A DNA stretch of 64,000 bases, taken from assembly GCF_022370755.2 (NCBI RefSeq), contig NZ_CP092364.2, positions 3,534,001-3,598,000 on the forward strand, given 5' to 3'. This DNA is from Mycolicibacterium goodii (GTDB lineage: Bacteria; Actinomycetota; Actinomycetes; Mycobacteriales; Mycobacteriaceae). The notes below the pieces were generated by a model. The model had not been told where the DNA came from. It saw only the letters and a program-made list of their open reading frames with translations, and did no database searches. Of the stretch, positions 17,048 to 27,211 are shown in pieces (position 1 is the first letter of the stretch; each line of letters starts with the position of its first letter). The translations under genes and the position numbers were made by a program.

Positions 17048-17069
17048 GTGACGTGTGGTCACACGTCAC
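17048..17069. promoter_or_regulatory. 22-bp palindrome in the SDR/molybdoprotein divergent gap
   Basis: GTGACGTGTG-GT-CACACGTCAC: two perfect 10-bp arms around a 2-bp centre. It lies 45 bp before the molybdoprotein start and about 80 bp before the SDR start. No regulator gene is adjacent, so the binding protein is unknown. Confidence 0.5.
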
Positions 17070-17114
17070 CACTTCGTAAGTTCTGCGCGGCCGTTTCGCG
17101 GTTACCGTTTGACC

Positions 17115-18707
17115 ATGTCAGAACGCGTCCGCCGCACTCCGCCGCTGGCCGGGCTCGCCGCGGCCGCCGTGGCGCTCGGGGTGGCCGGGATCGTCGCGGT
17201 GCCCTTCGGGCCCGAGGCCGACGCCCGCACCGCAGTGGGATCGGCGGTCATCGACCTGACACCCGGGCCGGTGAAGGAATGGGCCATCACCACGTTCGGC
17301 ACGGCCGACAAACTGCTGCTCACCATCCTGATCGTGGCCATCATCGCGGTGCTCGCCGCCGTGACGGCGCCGTGGGAAACCCGCCTGCGCCCGATCGGAA
17401 GCACCGTGATCGGCCTCGCCGGTGTGCTCGGCTGCGTCGCGGTGCTCTCCCGCCCAGGGGCCGGCTGGATCGCGATCCTGCCGACGGTGATCGGCGCGGT
17501 GTGCGGGATCGCGGTGCTGCGACTGCTGGCCTCGGGCCGGTTCCGCGACGACCGAGCCGACCCGGGTGGAGACGAAACCGACCACCGAGCCGACGACGAA
17601 GCCGACGATAGAGCCGACACCGTGGACCCCGGCCGCCGCTGGTCACTCGTTGCGCTCGGCCTGCTGACCACCGGCGTGGTGACCGGCGCGGCCGGTGCGG
17701 TGCTGTCACGGCTGGCGTCGTCGGTGTCCGGTGACCGCGATGCGTTCACATTGCCGCGCGCGGAACGCGCGGCCGCGCCGATCCCGCCGGATGTGCAGCC
17801 CGCGGGGGTGTCGCTGCCGTCGTTCATCACCCCGACGCCGAAGTTCTATCGCATCGACACGGCCCTGACGGTGCCTCAGCTCACGCGTGCCGATTGGCAG
17901 TTGCGCATCCACGGCATGACCGATCGCGAGGTGACCTACCGCTTCGAGGATCTCGACCGCTTCGAGGTCATAGAGAAGGTCGTCACGCTCACGTGCGTGT
18001 CCAATCTGGTGGGCGGTGACCTGATCTCGAACGCCACCTGGACGGGCTACCGGGTTCGAGATCTGCTCGAAGAAGCCGGTGTCTCGACGGATTCCGACAT
18101 GGTGCTGTCGACGTCGATCGACGGATTCACCGCGGGCAGCCCGATCGAAGCGCTCACCGACGACCGTGACGCGCTGCTCGCGATCGGCATGAACGGTGAA
18201 CCGCTGCCGTCCGCGCACGGGTATCCCGCACGCCTGGTGGTGCCCGGGTTGTACGGCTACGTCTCGGCCACCAAGTGGGTCGTGGATCTCGAGCTCACCC
18301 GCTTCGACCGCGCCGAGGCGTACTGGACCAAGCTCGGCTGGTCGACACACGGCCCGATCAAGACCCAGTCCCGCATCGACGTCCCCCGCGAAGGCCAGCA
18401 GGTCGCCAGAGGCCCGGTGCGCTTCGGCGGCGTCGCGTGGGCGCAGCATCGAGGCATCCGTGCCGTCGAGGTGAGGATCGACGGGCCGTCGGGCCCGGGC
18501 GAGTGGCGGCCGGCCCAGCTCGGTGCGGCCTATTCCAACGACACCTGGCGGCTGTGGAGCTTCGACTGGACCGCTGCCGACCCCGGCGAGTACGCCGTCA
18601 CCGTGCGCGCCACCGATAACACCGGGGCCACCCAGACCCCCGACCTGGCCGATCCCGTGCCCGACGGCGCCACCGGCTGGCACAGCGTCACCTTCGACGT
18701 CACGTGA
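17115..18707 (+). CDS. Membrane-bound molybdopterin-dependent oxidoreductase (sulfite-oxidase fold)
   Basis: A 530-residue protein with a membrane domain fused to an extracytoplasmic molybdoenzyme. Residues 1-150 carry about four hydrophobic helices, followed by an acidic Asp/Arg-rich linker near 150-175, then another helix near 180-205. The catalytic part has [22 protein letters not shown], with the Cys that ligates molybdenum, and [15 protein letters not shown], both hallmarks of the sulfite oxidase/YedY (MsrP) superfamily. A C-terminal Ig-like dimerisation domain ([14 protein letters not shown] to the end) follows. It resembles Rv0218 from memory. Substrate unknown; the membrane anchor suggests quinone coupling. 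Confidence 0.83.
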   Translation: MSERVRRTPPLAGLAAAAVALGVAGIVAVPFGPEADARTAVGSAVIDLTPGPVKEWAITTFGTADKLLLTILIVAIIAVLAAVTAPWETRLRPIGSTVIGLAGVLGCVAVLSRPGAGWIAILPTVIGAVCGIAVLRLLASGRFRDDRADPGGDETDHRADDEADDRADTVDPGRRWSLVALGLLTTGVVTGAAGAVLSRLASSVSGDRDAFTLPRAERAAAPIPPDVQPAGVSLPSFITPTPKFYRIDTALTVPQLTRADWQLRIHGMTDREVTYRFEDLDRFEVIEKVVTLTCVSNLVGGDLISNATWTGYRVRDLLEEAGVSTDSDMVLSTSIDGFTAGSPIEALTDDRDALLAIGMNGEPLPSAHGYPARLVVPGLYGYVSATKWVVDLELTRFDRAEAYWTKLGWSTHGPIKTQSRIDVPREGQQVARGPVRFGGVAWAQHRGIRAVEVRIDGPSGPGEWRPAQLGAAYSNDTWRLWSFDWTAADPGEYAVTVRATDNTGATQTPDLADPVPDGATGWHSVTFDVT

Positions 18708-18832
18708 CCCGTTGCCTTGCACCGCGAGCGTGCGCGGCTGTCCCCCGACACGCCGCAAAACACCAGCACTGCGCGCACCCTCACGACGCGCGAGCATGCA
18801 TGAATGTCCGACCCGCGTGGCACGCTGAAACC

Positions 18833-20365
18833 ATGCTGCTCGCCGACGTCGCCGCCGCGTCCACCGAAGTCGCGGCCTCCTCGGCACGCCTGGTCAAGAT
18901 CGAGCGGATCGCCACGCTACTCGCCCGCGCCGCAGGCGAGGGTGACGCGCAGGCCGTCGCGGTCATCGTGTCCTGGCTCTCCGGGGAGCTTCCGCAGCGT
19001 CAGATCGGAGTGGGGTGGGCGGCGTTGCGCACGTTGCCACCACCCGCTGCCCAGGCAACCTTGACCGTCGACGAGGTGGACGACCGGTTCAGCACCATAA
19101 AGGCCGTCGCCGGCAAGGGCTCGCAGGCGGCACGCGCCGGGCTGGTTCGCGAACTGTTCGGCGCCGCAACCGAAGTCGAGCAAGAGTTCCTGCGTCGTCT
19201 GCTCAGCGGTGAACTGCGCCAGGGCGCACTCGCCGGGGTGATGGCCGATGCCGTCGCCAAGGCCGCGGCACTTCCCGCAGCCGAGATACGCCGTGCCGCA
19301 ATGCTCGCGGGCAACCTGCCCGCGGTCGCGGCCGCCGCCGTCACCGGCGGGCGTGCCGCACTGGCCGACTTCCGGCTCCAGGTGGGCCGACCGGTGGGGC
19401 CGATGCTCGCGCAAACGGCCACCAGCGTTGCCGACGCGTTGGAACGCCTCGGCGGCACAGCGGTTCTGGAGGCCAAGCTGGACGGCGCCCGTGTGCAGAT
19501 CCACCGCAGCGGCACCGACGTCTCGATCTACACCCGCAGCCTCGACGACGTCACGCACCGGCTTCCCGAGGTGGTCGAGGCGACCCTCGCGCTGCCGGCC
19601 ACCGAGTTGATCGCCGACGCCGAGGCCATCGCGTTGCGACCGGACGGCAGGCCGCATCTGTTCCAGGTCACGGCCGCGCGGTTCGGACGCAAGGACCCGG
19701 GCGATCTGGATCCGCTGTCGGTGTTCTTCTTCGACCTACTGCATGTCGACGGCCGCGATCTGCTCGATCTGCCCACCGAGGAACGGTTCGGCGCGCTCGA
19801 CGCGCTGGTGCCTCAGGATCAGCGTGTGGACCGTCTCGTGACGACGGATACTGTTGCGGCGCAGGAGTTCTTGGAGCGCACCCTGGCGGCCGGACACGAA
19901 GGGGTCATGGCGAAGTCACCGCACGCTCCGTACGAGGCCGGCCGGCGCGGCGCGGGATGGCTCAAGGTCAAGCCCGTCCACACGCTCGATCTCGTCGTGC
20001 TCGCGGTCGAGTGGGGTTCGGGACGCCGCCAAGGCAAGCTGTCGAACATCCATCTGGGGGCGCGGGATCCGGATTCCGGCGGGTTCGTCATGCTGGGCAA
20101 GACGTTCAAGGGCATGACCGACGCGATGCTCGAATGGCAGACCCAGCGGTTCCTCGAACTGGCCGACGGGCCCACCGACGGGTACGTCGTGCACCTGCGA
20201 CCCGAGCAAGTGGTCGAGATCGCGTTCGACGGTGTGCAGCGGTCGTCGCGTTACCCGGGCGGCATGGCGTTGCGGTTCGCGCGCGTGCTGCGCTACCGCG
20301 ACGACAAGTCCCCGGCCGAGGCCGACACGGTCGAGACGGTGCGTCGGTTCTACGAGCGCGACTGA
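18833..20365 (+). CDS. ligB: ATP-dependent DNA ligase LigB
   Basis: A 510-residue ATP-dependent ligase. Nucleotidyltransferase motif I is [12 protein letters not shown] with the adenylated Lys near residue 214; motif III is [12 protein letters not shown], motif [11 protein letters not shown] and motif [18 protein letters not shown]. An N-terminal ligase DNA-binding domain (residues 1-195) and a C-terminal OB fold ending RFYERD complete the archaeal/LigB type. Matches Rv3062 and its M. smegmatis counterpart. ATG 18833 is the start that begins the conserved [10 protein letters not shown]. Its stop abuts the hypE stop exactly, so the two convergent genes have no gap. Confidence 0.93.
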   Translation: MLLADVAAASTEVAASSARLVKIERIATLLARAAGEGDAQAVAVIVSWLSGELPQRQIGVGWAALRTLPPPAAQATLTVDEVDDRFSTIKAVAGKGSQAARAGLVRELFGAATEVEQEFLRRLLSGELRQGALAGVMADAVAKAAALPAAEIRRAAMLAGNLPAVAAAAVTGGRAALADFRLQVGRPVGPMLAQTATSVADALERLGGTAVLEAKLDGARVQIHRSGTDVSIYTRSLDDVTHRLPEVVEATLALPATELIADAEAIALRPDGRPHLFQVTAARFGRKDPGDLDPLSVFFFDLLHVDGRDLLDLPTEERFGALDALVPQDQRVDRLVTTDTVAAQEFLERTLAAGHEGVMAKSPHAPYEAGRRGAGWLKVKPVHTLDLVVLAVEWGSGRRQGKLSNIHLGARDPDSGGFVMLGKTFKGMTDAMLEWQTQRFLELADGPTDGYVVHLRPEQVVEIAFDGVQRSSRYPGGMALRFARVLRYRDDKSPAEADTVETVRRFYERD

Positions 20366-21439
20366 TCAACAGATCCTGGGCAACTGCTCGCCGAGTTCGC
20401 GCTCGATCACGCGGGTGGTGCCGAACGGCGTCTTGCCCACCGCCATTCCTGGGTGGCCCTCGACGACGCGCCCGATGATCGCCGCGTTCGCGCCCTCGGG
20501 CCTGGCCCGCATGGTCTCCAGGATCGCCTCGCTGTGCGCCGGGTCGACGAAGGCCACGATCTTGCCCTCGTTGGCCACCTGCAGCGGATCCAGCCCCAGG
20601 AACGAGCAGGCCGACGAAACCGATTCGGGCACCGGGATGTTCGCCTCGTCGAGTTCCACGCCAACCCGGGCGGCGCGCGCGATCTCGACGACCGAGGCCA
20701 CCAGACCACCCCGGGTGGGGTCGCGCAACGCGTGGACGTGTGAGGGATCGCCGGTGGCCAGCATGGCCGCCACCAGGTGGTGCAGCGGCGCGCTGTCGGT
20801 GGTGACCGCGGTCCCGAAGTCGATGCCCTCGCGCACGCTCATGATCGCCACACCGTGCTCGCCCAGGTTGCCCGAGACGAGGATGTGGTCGCCTGGGCGC
20901 ACACGTTCCGGGCCGATGCTGACGCCCGGCAGGACCACGCCGACACCCGCGGTGTTGACGAACAACTGGTCGGCACCGCCCTTGCCGACCACCTTGGTGT
21001 CGCCCGTGACGATCCGCACGCCGGCGTGCCGCGCCGCGGCACCCATCGACTGCGCGACCGCGCCGAGCACGTCGAGCTCGAGGCCCTCTTCGAGGATGAA
21101 CCCCGCGGTCAGGGCGACCGGTTGTGCACCGCTGCACGCCAGATCGTTGATGGTGCCGTTCACGGCGAGGTGGCCGATGTCGCCGCCCGGGAAGAACAAT
21201 GGTTGCACCACATAGGAATCCGTGGTCACCGCCACGGTTCCCGCGCCGACCTTTAACAGCGCCGAGTCTCGGGCCGGTCCCGCGTCGGCCGTGTCGAAGG
21301 CCGGCAGGAAGAGGTTCTCGATCAATTCCTCCGACAGCACTCCCCCGCCGCCGTGCCCCATCACGATGCGTTTGGTCTCGCGCAGCGGCAGCGGGCACAC
21401 CCAGTCGCTGGGATCGATGGTCACCGGTGCGTCAGACAC
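20366..21439 (-). CDS. hypE: Hydrogenase maturation protein HypE
   Basis: A 357-residue PurM-like protein that dehydrates the carbamoyl group on its C-terminal cysteine to thiocyanate, supplying cyanide ligands for the NiFe site. The required C-terminus ...LPRIC ends in Cys. The N-terminal [19 protein letters not shown] and [20 protein letters not shown] are the HypE signatures, with an ATP-binding [11 protein letters not shown]. Its GTG start overlaps the hypD stop by eight bases, indicating coupled translation. It is the last gene of the leftward hypFCDE operon and converges head-to-head with ligB. Confidence 0.96.
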   Translation of the reverse strand: MSDAPVTIDPSDWVCPLPLRETKRIVMGHGGGGVLSEELIENLFLPAFDTADAGPARDSALLKVGAGTVAVTTDSYVVQPLFFPGGDIGHLAVNGTINDLACSGAQPVALTAGFILEEGLELDVLGAVAQSMGAAARHAGVRIVTGDTKVVGKGGADQLFVNTAGVGVVLPGVSIGPERVRPGDHILVSGNLGEHGVAIMSVREGIDFGTAVTTDSAPLHHLVAAMLATGDPSHVHALRDPTRGGLVASVVEIARAARVGVELDEANIPVPESVSSACSFLGLDPLQVANEGKIVAFVDPAHSEAILETMRARPEGANAAIIGRVVEGHPGMAVGKTPFGTTRVIERELGEQLPRIC

Positions 21440-22535
21440 GAGCGGCCGCCTCTAGTCGACGGAACTGATAGTACGCGGCGCACGCGCCTTCACTCGACAC
21501 CATGGTGGCACCCAACGGGTTTCGCGGTGTGCAGTTCTTGCCGAAGGCCGGGCACTCGTTGGGTTTCAATAGTCCCTGCAGCACCTCGCCGCTGCGGCAC
21601 TCGGCGGACTCGGCGACCTGTAGATGGCCGACACCGAACCTCAGTTCGGCGTCGAACTCCGCGTACTGCGGTGACAACGTCCACCCCGAACGCGGGATCA
21701 TGCCGATGCCGCGCCACTGCCGGTCGGTCACCGCGAACACCTCGGACAGCGTCTGCTGCGCGAAGACGTTGCCCTCGGCCGTGACGGCGCGCGGATAGGC
21801 GTTGCGCAACTCCGGTGTACCGGCCTCCAACAGGTCCACGAGTTGCCGCACCCCCTCGAGCAGGTCCAGCGGCTCGAATCCGGTCACCACGATCGGGACG
21901 TCGAACTTCTCCACCAGAGGCCCGTATTCGGACGTGCCCATCACCGAGCACACGTGCCCGGCGGCCAGGAATCCCTGGACCCGGTTGCTGGGTGATCTGA
22001 GGATGGCCGTCATCGCCGGCGGCACCAGCACGTGTGAGACCAGCATCGAGAAGTTTTTCAGGCCCAGACGTTTCGCGTGCACCACGGCCATGGCGTTGGC
22101 GGGTGCGGTGGTCTCGAAGCCGACCCCGAAGAACACCACCTGCTTATCCGGGTTGTCGGCGGCCACACGGGTGGCGTCCAGCGGTGAGTAGACGATGCGC
22201 ACGTCACCGCCGCGGGCCTTGACGCTGAACAGGTCCTGATGACTTCCTGGCACACGCAGCATGTCGCCGAACGAGCAGAAGATCACGTCGTCGCGCGCGG
22301 CGATCTCCAGAGCACGGTCGATCACCTCCAGGGGCGTGACACACACGGGACAACCGGGGCCGTGCACGAACTCGACGGAACCCTCCAGGAGCTGGTCGAT
22401 GCCGTTGCGGATGATCGAATGTGTCTGGCCACCACAGACTTCCATGATGGTCCAGGTTCTTGTCGCGGCCCGGTTGATGCGGTCGACCAGGGTGCGCGCC
22501 GCGGCGGGGTCACGGAACTCGTCGAGGTACTTCAT
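21432..22535 (-). CDS. hypD: Hydrogenase maturation protein HypD
   Basis: A 367-residue iron-sulfur scaffold on which the Fe(CN)2CO unit is assembled together with HypC. Conserved motifs are [23 protein letters not shown] (cysteines holding the active Fe site) and, near the C-terminus, [19 protein letters not shown] with [18 protein letters not shown], the [4Fe-4S] ligands. ATG 22535 overlaps the hypC stop as ATGA. Length and all cysteines are normal, so the protein should be functional. Confidence 0.96.
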   Translation of the reverse strand: MKYLDEFRDPAAARTLVDRINRAATRTWTIMEVCGGQTHSIIRNGIDQLLEGSVEFVHGPGCPVCVTPLEVIDRALEIAARDDVIFCSFGDMLRVPGSHQDLFSVKARGGDVRIVYSPLDATRVAADNPDKQVVFFGVGFETTAPANAMAVVHAKRLGLKNFSMLVSHVLVPPAMTAILRSPSNRVQGFLAAGHVCSVMGTSEYGPLVEKFDVPIVVTGFEPLDLLEGVRQLVDLLEAGTPELRNAYPRAVTAEGNVFAQQTLSEVFAVTDRQWRGIGMIPRSGWTLSPQYAEFDAELRFGVGHLQVAESAECRSGEVLQGLLKPNECPAFGKNCTPRNPLGATMVSSEGACAAYYQFRRLEAAARV

Positions 22536-22792
22536 GCCGTCTCCACCCCCTCGGCCAATTCCTCGTCGAGCACCCCGAGGTCTTTGAACATCCGCAGGGT
22601 TTCCTGTGCGGAGGCCTCATCCAGACGGGTGATGGCGAAGCCCGCGTGCACGATCGTGTACTCCCCGATCTGCATGTCGGGCAGATACGCCAGGCAGACC
22701 GTCTTGGTGGTTCCGCCGAAGTCGACCGTGGACATTCGGGTTCCGGCTTCGTCCCACACTGCGACGACCTTGCCGGGTATTCCCAGACACAT
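22532..22792 (-). CDS. hypC: Hydrogenase maturation chaperone HypC
   Basis: A small OB-fold chaperone (86 residues) that carries the iron centre from HypD to the large-subunit precursor. It begins [12 protein letters not shown], with the essential Cys2, and contains [15 protein letters not shown] and the [12 protein letters not shown] strand of the family. The start at ATG 22792 shares one base with the hypF TGA (TGATG). Only one HypC-type chaperone is seen in the island. Confidence 0.95.
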   Translation of the reverse strand: MCLGIPGKVVAVWDEAGTRMSTVDFGGTTKTVCLAYLPDMQIGEYTIVHAGFAITRLDEASAQETLRMFKDLGVLDEELAEGVETA

Positions 22793-25080
22793 CAGGCCTC
22801 TCCTTTCCGAATTCCCCCGCCGGCCGCGACCACCGCGGCCTGTCCCAACGCCAGGCCGCCGTCGTTGCACGGCAGACAGGCCTGGGTCAGCACTTCCAAC
22901 CCCCGGGAGGTCAACTCTTCTCGCAACCCGTCGAGCAGGATCCGGTTGACGAACACGCCTCCGGTCAGCCCCACCGTCCCGACGCCGGCCGACTCCGCGC
23001 AGTCGGTGACCGCCGTGACGGTCGCACGGATCACCGCGGCGTGGAATCCGGCTGCCAGATCGGCGATCTCGGTACGCGCTCGCAGTCCGGCGACCAGGTC
23101 ACCCAGCAGGGGCAGCGGGTCGAGGATCCCGCCGTGCACACCGAAATCCATCGGCACCGCCCGGCCCGACCGCGCGACGTGTTCGAGTTCGACCGCGGCC
23201 TGGCCCTCGTAGGTCACGGTCTGGCACACCCCCAACAGGCTGGACACGGCGTCGAACAGCCGGCCCATGCTGCTGGTGGGTATGCAGCGGAACTGCCGCG
23301 GAATCTGTTGGGCCAGAATTTTCATCGCATTCGCGTCGAGTTCGGCGACGCACGGCAACGCCGGATCCCACTCGATTCCGGCGCGGTGCAGCAGATCCAG
23401 CGCGATGCGCGCCGGTTGGCGCACGGCCCCGTCACCGCCGGGAAGGCTGAACACCCCGAGGTGGCCGACCCGGGTGAACGTCGCTGGGTCGCCGAGCGCC
23501 AGAAGCTCGCCGCCCCAGATGGTTCCGTCGGTGCCGTAGCCGGTCCCGTCGTAGGCGACCACGAGTGCCAGGCTGCCGAGCCGGTCGTGTTCGGCGAGCA
23601 GCGACGCCGCATGGGCGTGATGGTGCTGCACGGTCCACACCGGCAGGTCCTGCCGCAGCGCCCAGTTGGTGGTGGCGTAGCGCGGATGCGCATCGCAGGC
23701 GATGAGATCGGGTCGCCGCCGGGTCATCTGGGACACGTGGGCGTAGGCCGAGGTGAAACACAGCTGTGTGCGCGGATCGGCCATATCGCCCAGGTGTGAG
23801 GACAGGTGTGCCCGTCCGTCCCCACCCAGCAGGCAGAACGTGGTCTTCAGATCGCCTCCGGTCGCCAGGATGACCGGTGCGCCACCGTCACGACGACCTG
23901 GCACACGCACGGTCATCGGCAGTGGCGCGAAACCGCGCGACCGGCGGATCGGCACCGTGTGGCCGTCGTCGGTGACCGTCAGCACCGAATCCTCGCACGG
24001 CACATGGATCGGGCGGTCGTGGCTGAGCACGGCGTCGGCCAGGCCGTCGATCCAGTGCAGGTCCTCGTCGCGGTAGACGATCGGGGATCCGCCGGCGTTC
24101 GCGGACGTCATCACGAGCACCACCGGGCCGAGCCTGTCGAAGAGCAGGTGGTGCACGGGCGAGTACGCGAGCATCACGCCGACGTCTCGCAGACCCGGTG
24201 CCACGGCGTCCCGCACGGTGTCGTCGCGACCGGGCACCAGGACGATCGGGGCCGCGGGTGAGCTGAGTTCGGCGGCCGCGGCAGCGCTGATGTCGGCGAT
24301 GCGGCGCGCGGCACCGAGGTCGGCCACCATCACAGCGAACGGCTTGGCCGGGCGGTTCTTTCGCCGGCGCAGTTCGGCCACCGTGGTTGTGTCCGTGGCC
24401 ACGCACGCCAGATGGAACCCGCCGATCCCTTTGATCGCGACGATCCGGCCGGCCAGCAGCGCCGCTGCCGCGGCCCCGATCGGGTCGTCGTGCTCGTCGC
24501 CGTTCCACGACAGCCGCGGCCCGCAGTCCGGACAGGCGATGGTCTGGGCGTGATACCGGCGGTCGACCGGATCGTGGTATTCGGCGGCGCACCGCTCGCA
24601 CATGGGAAACCGCGCCATGGTGGTGGCGGGACGGTCGTAGGGCAGGTCGGTGATCACGGTATAGCGGGGCCCGCAGTTGGTGCAGGTGATGAACGCGTGG
24701 CCGAAGCGACGGTCCGCCGGGTCACGCACCTCCCGGAGGCAGTCGGCACAGATCGCGCTGTCCGGCGGTATCAGCGTGCGCTCTCCCGCGTCCCCGGTAC
24801 TGCTTTCGACGATGTCGAAAGTCCGCTCGCCGAGGGGCGCGACGGGGTGCACCGAGATGCTGTCGATGCGGGCGAGCGGCGGCGGATCCGCCTGCAGCGC
24901 TTCTACCACCACGTCGACGGCGTCCTGTGGGCCCTCGAGTTCGCAGTACACCGCGCCGGCGTCGTTGTAGACGAAGCCTCCGACCCCGTGGTCACGTGCC
25001 AGACGTGCCACGGCGGGGCGGAAACCGACCCCCTGCACAACGCCGGTGATCTGTAGCCGCACACGACAACAGACGCTCAT
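22792..25080 (-). CDS. hypF: Carbamoyltransferase HypF
   Basis: A 762-residue enzyme that makes the carbamoyl group from carbamoyl phosphate and ATP and transfers it to HypE. Domains in order: acylphosphatase (ITGVVQGVGFRPAVARLA, residues 5-95), two zinc fingers (CADCLREV with CTNCGPRYT, and CERCAAEYHDP with CPDCGPRLS), a YrdC-like domain (GIGGFHLACVATD), and a Kae1-like domain with VQHHHAHAASLLAEH. ATG 25080 has AGGAGG just upstream. It opens the leftward hypFCDE operon and is divergent from hypA over 160 bp that should hold both promoters. Confidence 0.96.
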   Translation of the reverse strand: MSVCCRVRLQITGVVQGVGFRPAVARLARDHGVGGFVYNDAGAVYCELEGPQDAVDVVVEALQADPPPLARIDSISVHPVAPLGERTFDIVESSTGDAGERTLIPPDSAICADCLREVRDPADRRFGHAFITCTNCGPRYTVITDLPYDRPATTMARFPMCERCAAEYHDPVDRRYHAQTIACPDCGPRLSWNGDEHDDPIGAAAAALLAGRIVAIKGIGGFHLACVATDTTTVAELRRRKNRPAKPFAVMVADLGAARRIADISAAAAAELSSPAAPIVLVPGRDDTVRDAVAPGLRDVGVMLAYSPVHHLLFDRLGPVVLVMTSANAGGSPIVYRDEDLHWIDGLADAVLSHDRPIHVPCEDSVLTVTDDGHTVPIRRSRGFAPLPMTVRVPGRRDGGAPVILATGGDLKTTFCLLGGDGRAHLSSHLGDMADPRTQLCFTSAYAHVSQMTRRRPDLIACDAHPRYATTNWALRQDLPVWTVQHHHAHAASLLAEHDRLGSLALVVAYDGTGYGTDGTIWGGELLALGDPATFTRVGHLGVFSLPGGDGAVRQPARIALDLLHRAGIEWDPALPCVAELDANAMKILAQQIPRQFRCIPTSSMGRLFDAVSSLLGVCQTVTYEGQAAVELEHVARSGRAVPMDFGVHGGILDPLPLLGDLVAGLRARTEIADLAAGFHAAVIRATVTAVTDCAESAGVGTVGLTGGVFVNRILLDGLREELTSRGLEVLTQACLPCNDGGLALGQAAVVAAGGGIRKGEA

Positions 25081-25240
25081 CAGCCTCCTGGGCCACTCGA
25101 TCACCCGCGGCGGTGGGCTGTGGCACGCGGGCTTGGTCATCACCTTAGTCCCTCGGCACGATTAACTGAACCCACTTCGCCGCAAACACATTCAGGAGTA
25201 AGGTCTGCTACGGAACACCGATCGGAGGCGCCGCGGACAC

Positions 25241-25576
25241 GTGCATGAATTGTCGTTGTGCCAGGCCATCGCAGGCGTTGTGAACGAACATGCCAAGGGC
25301 AGATCCGTGCAGGTGGTGCGGGTTCGCGTCGGCGCATTGCGCCAGGTCGTCCCGGACACACTCACATTCTGCTGGAACATCGTCCGTGATCAGGCCGACC
25401 TTGCCGATGCCGCACTGGAACTCGAGGTGGTCCCCGGTGTCGTCGACTGCCGGCAGTGCGGTCAACGCCACGAGCTGACCTCACGGTGGTCGATCCTGTG
25501 CCCGTCGTGCAACAGCTGCGACGTGGCGGTGGTCGGTGGCGAGGAATTCCTCGTGACATCGCTGGAAGTGACGTGA
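25241..25576 (+). CDS. hypA: Nickel metallochaperone HypA
   Basis: A 111-residue Ni-insertion factor. The N-terminal MHELSLCQAI contains His2 and Glu3 that bind nickel; the zinc site is two CxxC pairs, CRQCGQRH and LCPSCNS. The GTG start at 25241 is preceded by GGAGG about 12 bases upstream; no other start preserves the MHE terminus. It is 12 bp from hypB and probably coupled to it. The hypAB pair converges on the last gene of the huc operon. Confidence 0.95.
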   Translation: MHELSLCQAIAGVVNEHAKGRSVQVVRVRVGALRQVVPDTLTFCWNIVRDQADLADAALELEVVPGVVDCRQCGQRHELTSRWSILCPSCNSCDVAVVGGEEFLVTSLEVT

Positions 25577-25588
25577 AAAGGGGCAACT

Positions 25589-26368
25589 GTGGGTAGATTT
25601 CACCGCCACGACGACGGCACCGTGCACACACACGACCATGATCAAGATGGTCACGTTCATGATCATGCTCACGGGGATCACAGCGGCTATCAGACCGGCA
25701 CCGAGCGCATCGAGGTGCTCGAATCGATCTTTGCCGAGAACGACATCCGTGCCGACATCAACCGTGGTCTGTTCGCCGAACACGGTGTGCGGGCACTCAA
25801 TCTGATGAGTTCACCGGGCTCCGGAAAAACCACGCTGCTGGCCCGCACCCTCGACGATCTCGGCGCCGACATCTCCGTCGGCATCGTCGAGGGTGACATC
25901 GAAACCGACCTGGACGCCGCGAAACTCGGCGGCCGCGGAGCCCAGATCTCGCTGCTCAACACCGCCAACGGTTTCGGCGGTGAATGCCATCTCGACGCAC
26001 CCATGGTCAACCGTGCCCTGCAGGGCCTCGACCTGACCAGACTCGATCTGGTGATCATCGAGAATGTCGGAAACCTGGTGTGCCCCGCGGAGTTCGACGT
26101 CGGTGAGCACGCCAAGGTCATGGTGTACTCGGTCACCGAAGGCGAGGACAAGCCGCTGAAGTACCCGGTGATGTTCCGCGCCGTGGACGTCGCGCTGCTG
26201 AACAAGATCGATCTGGTCCCGCATCTCGACGCCGATGTGCAGACCTACACTTCCCGTGTGCGGGAGGTCAATCCGACCGCCGAGATCCTTCCGGTCAGCG
26301 CGCGCACAGGCGAGGGCATGGAGGCCTGGTACGACTGGTTGCGCCGGTTCCTCACGGCGGGGCGTTAG
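25589..26368 (+). CDS. hypB: Nickel-incorporation GTPase HypB
   Basis: A 259-residue GTPase that works with HypA to load nickel into the hydrogenase large subunit. The first 35 residues are a His/Asp-rich stretch (HTHDHDQDGHVHDHAHGDH) able to store Ni or Zn. The GTPase core has SSPGSGKTTLLAR (P-loop), EGDIETDLDA, VGNLVCPAEFD with the metal-site Cys, and NKIDLVP. GTG 25589 follows AAAGGGG. It ends six bases before the convergent unknown gene of the huc operon. Confidence 0.95.
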   Translation: MGRFHRHDDGTVHTHDHDQDGHVHDHAHGDHSGYQTGTERIEVLESIFAENDIRADINRGLFAEHGVRALNLMSSPGSGKTTLLARTLDDLGADISVGIVEGDIETDLDAAKLGGRGAQISLLNTANGFGGECHLDAPMVNRALQGLDLTRLDLVIIENVGNLVCPAEFDVGEHAKVMVYSVTEGEDKPLKYPVMFRAVDVALLNKIDLVPHLDADVQTYTSRVREVNPTAEILPVSARTGEGMEAWYDWLRRFLTAGR

Positions 26369-26374
26369 CGCGGA

Positions 26375-27211
26375 TCATGTGAGCGCCAGTCCGGGATCGA
26401 CGCAGGCGCGCGCCCGCACGGACGCGGCCGCGGCAGCCACGATCACGGCCGCACAGTCATTCTGGGTTGCGGTGTCACCGACCATCCCGATCTCGGCACT
26501 GTCGGGGTCGGTGCGGTGCGCCATGAGCCAGTCGTACAGCAGCCAGTCCAGTGCGCTCGCGACATCGTGCGGATCCGCCTGCGGCGCAGACGCGGCCGCG
26601 ATCACGGTGCGGATGAGGTCCCGGTGCTCGCGACGCGCGGCGTCCTTGTTCACACCGGAACTGTCGAACAGCAGCATCGACAGGGTCAGCGGCAGCCTCG
26701 ATCCGGTCTCGGTGCGCACCACCCACCTGCCGCCCTTCCACGGCTTGTCCGGATCGGCCTGAACCAGTTCGCCGTAACCCCCGACAACGCCCAGCGCGGG
26801 ATTGTCGAGCTCACCGTCCAGGGGCACCGGTCCCAGCAGTCCGAGGGCATGCCGGGCCAGGATCGAGACCAGCACCGCGGTCCCGATGATCTTGCCCGCC
26901 CGTACATCCGGTGCGACGTTGATCTCGGCGATGGCCTCGGCGTAGTCGAGACACGACCGGTCCAGGCAGCGGTACAACTCTCCGAGGGTTTCCCACTCGT
27001 CCGCCGATGGGCGGCGCCCGCCGCCGAGCACCTGCCCGAACCGTCTCGCCGCGTCGATCAGGGCGTCGTCGAGCGCCGACAGGTGGGTCGCGGCCAACCG
27101 GGCCGGTTCGTCGTCCTCGGCGACCAGATGCCGCAACGTGGTGGGACGACCGTGCGGGGTTGCCCAGTGAAAGCCGACCTGCTCGTCGGTCTGCACGATG
27201 CGTGGTCTCAT
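26375..27211 (-). CDS. Huc-operon protein of unknown function (278 aa)
   Basis: Not recognised. The protein is soluble and mostly alpha-helical in appearance, with a mildly hydrophobic IIGTAVLVSILARHALGLLG near residue 120 followed by a Gly-rich GVVGGYGELVQAD, and a C-terminal Ala-rich stretch. Invariant-looking Cys residues occur at CLDRSCLDYAEA and near the C-terminus. It starts on the NHL gene stop (TGATG), so it is translationally coupled and is the final gene of the huc operon, which ties it to hydrogenase production or use. A role as structural subunit, chaperone or electron carrier partner cannot be told apart from sequence. Confidence 0.8.
   Translation of the reverse strand: MRPRIVQTDEQVGFHWATPHGRPTTLRHLVAEDDEPARLAATHLSALDDALIDAARRFGQVLGGGRRPSADEWETLGELYRCLDRSCLDYAEAIAEINVAPDVRAGKIIGTAVLVSILARHALGLLGPVPLDGELDNPALGVVGGYGELVQADPDKPWKGGRWVVRTETGSRLPLTLSMLLFDSSGVNKDAARREHRDLIRTVIAAASAPQADPHDVASALDWLLYDWLMAHRTDPDSAEIGMVGDTATQNDCAAVIVAAAAASVRARACVDPGLALT

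Noticed and set aside
18257..18887. Open frames antisense to the molybdoprotein end
   Set aside because: Low-complexity Arg-rich translations; the plus-strand molybdoenzyme motifs are decisive.
25616..25700. Repeated CATGATCA-like words that look like a small repeat array
   Set aside because: They are the His/Asp codons of the HypB nickel-storage stretch.
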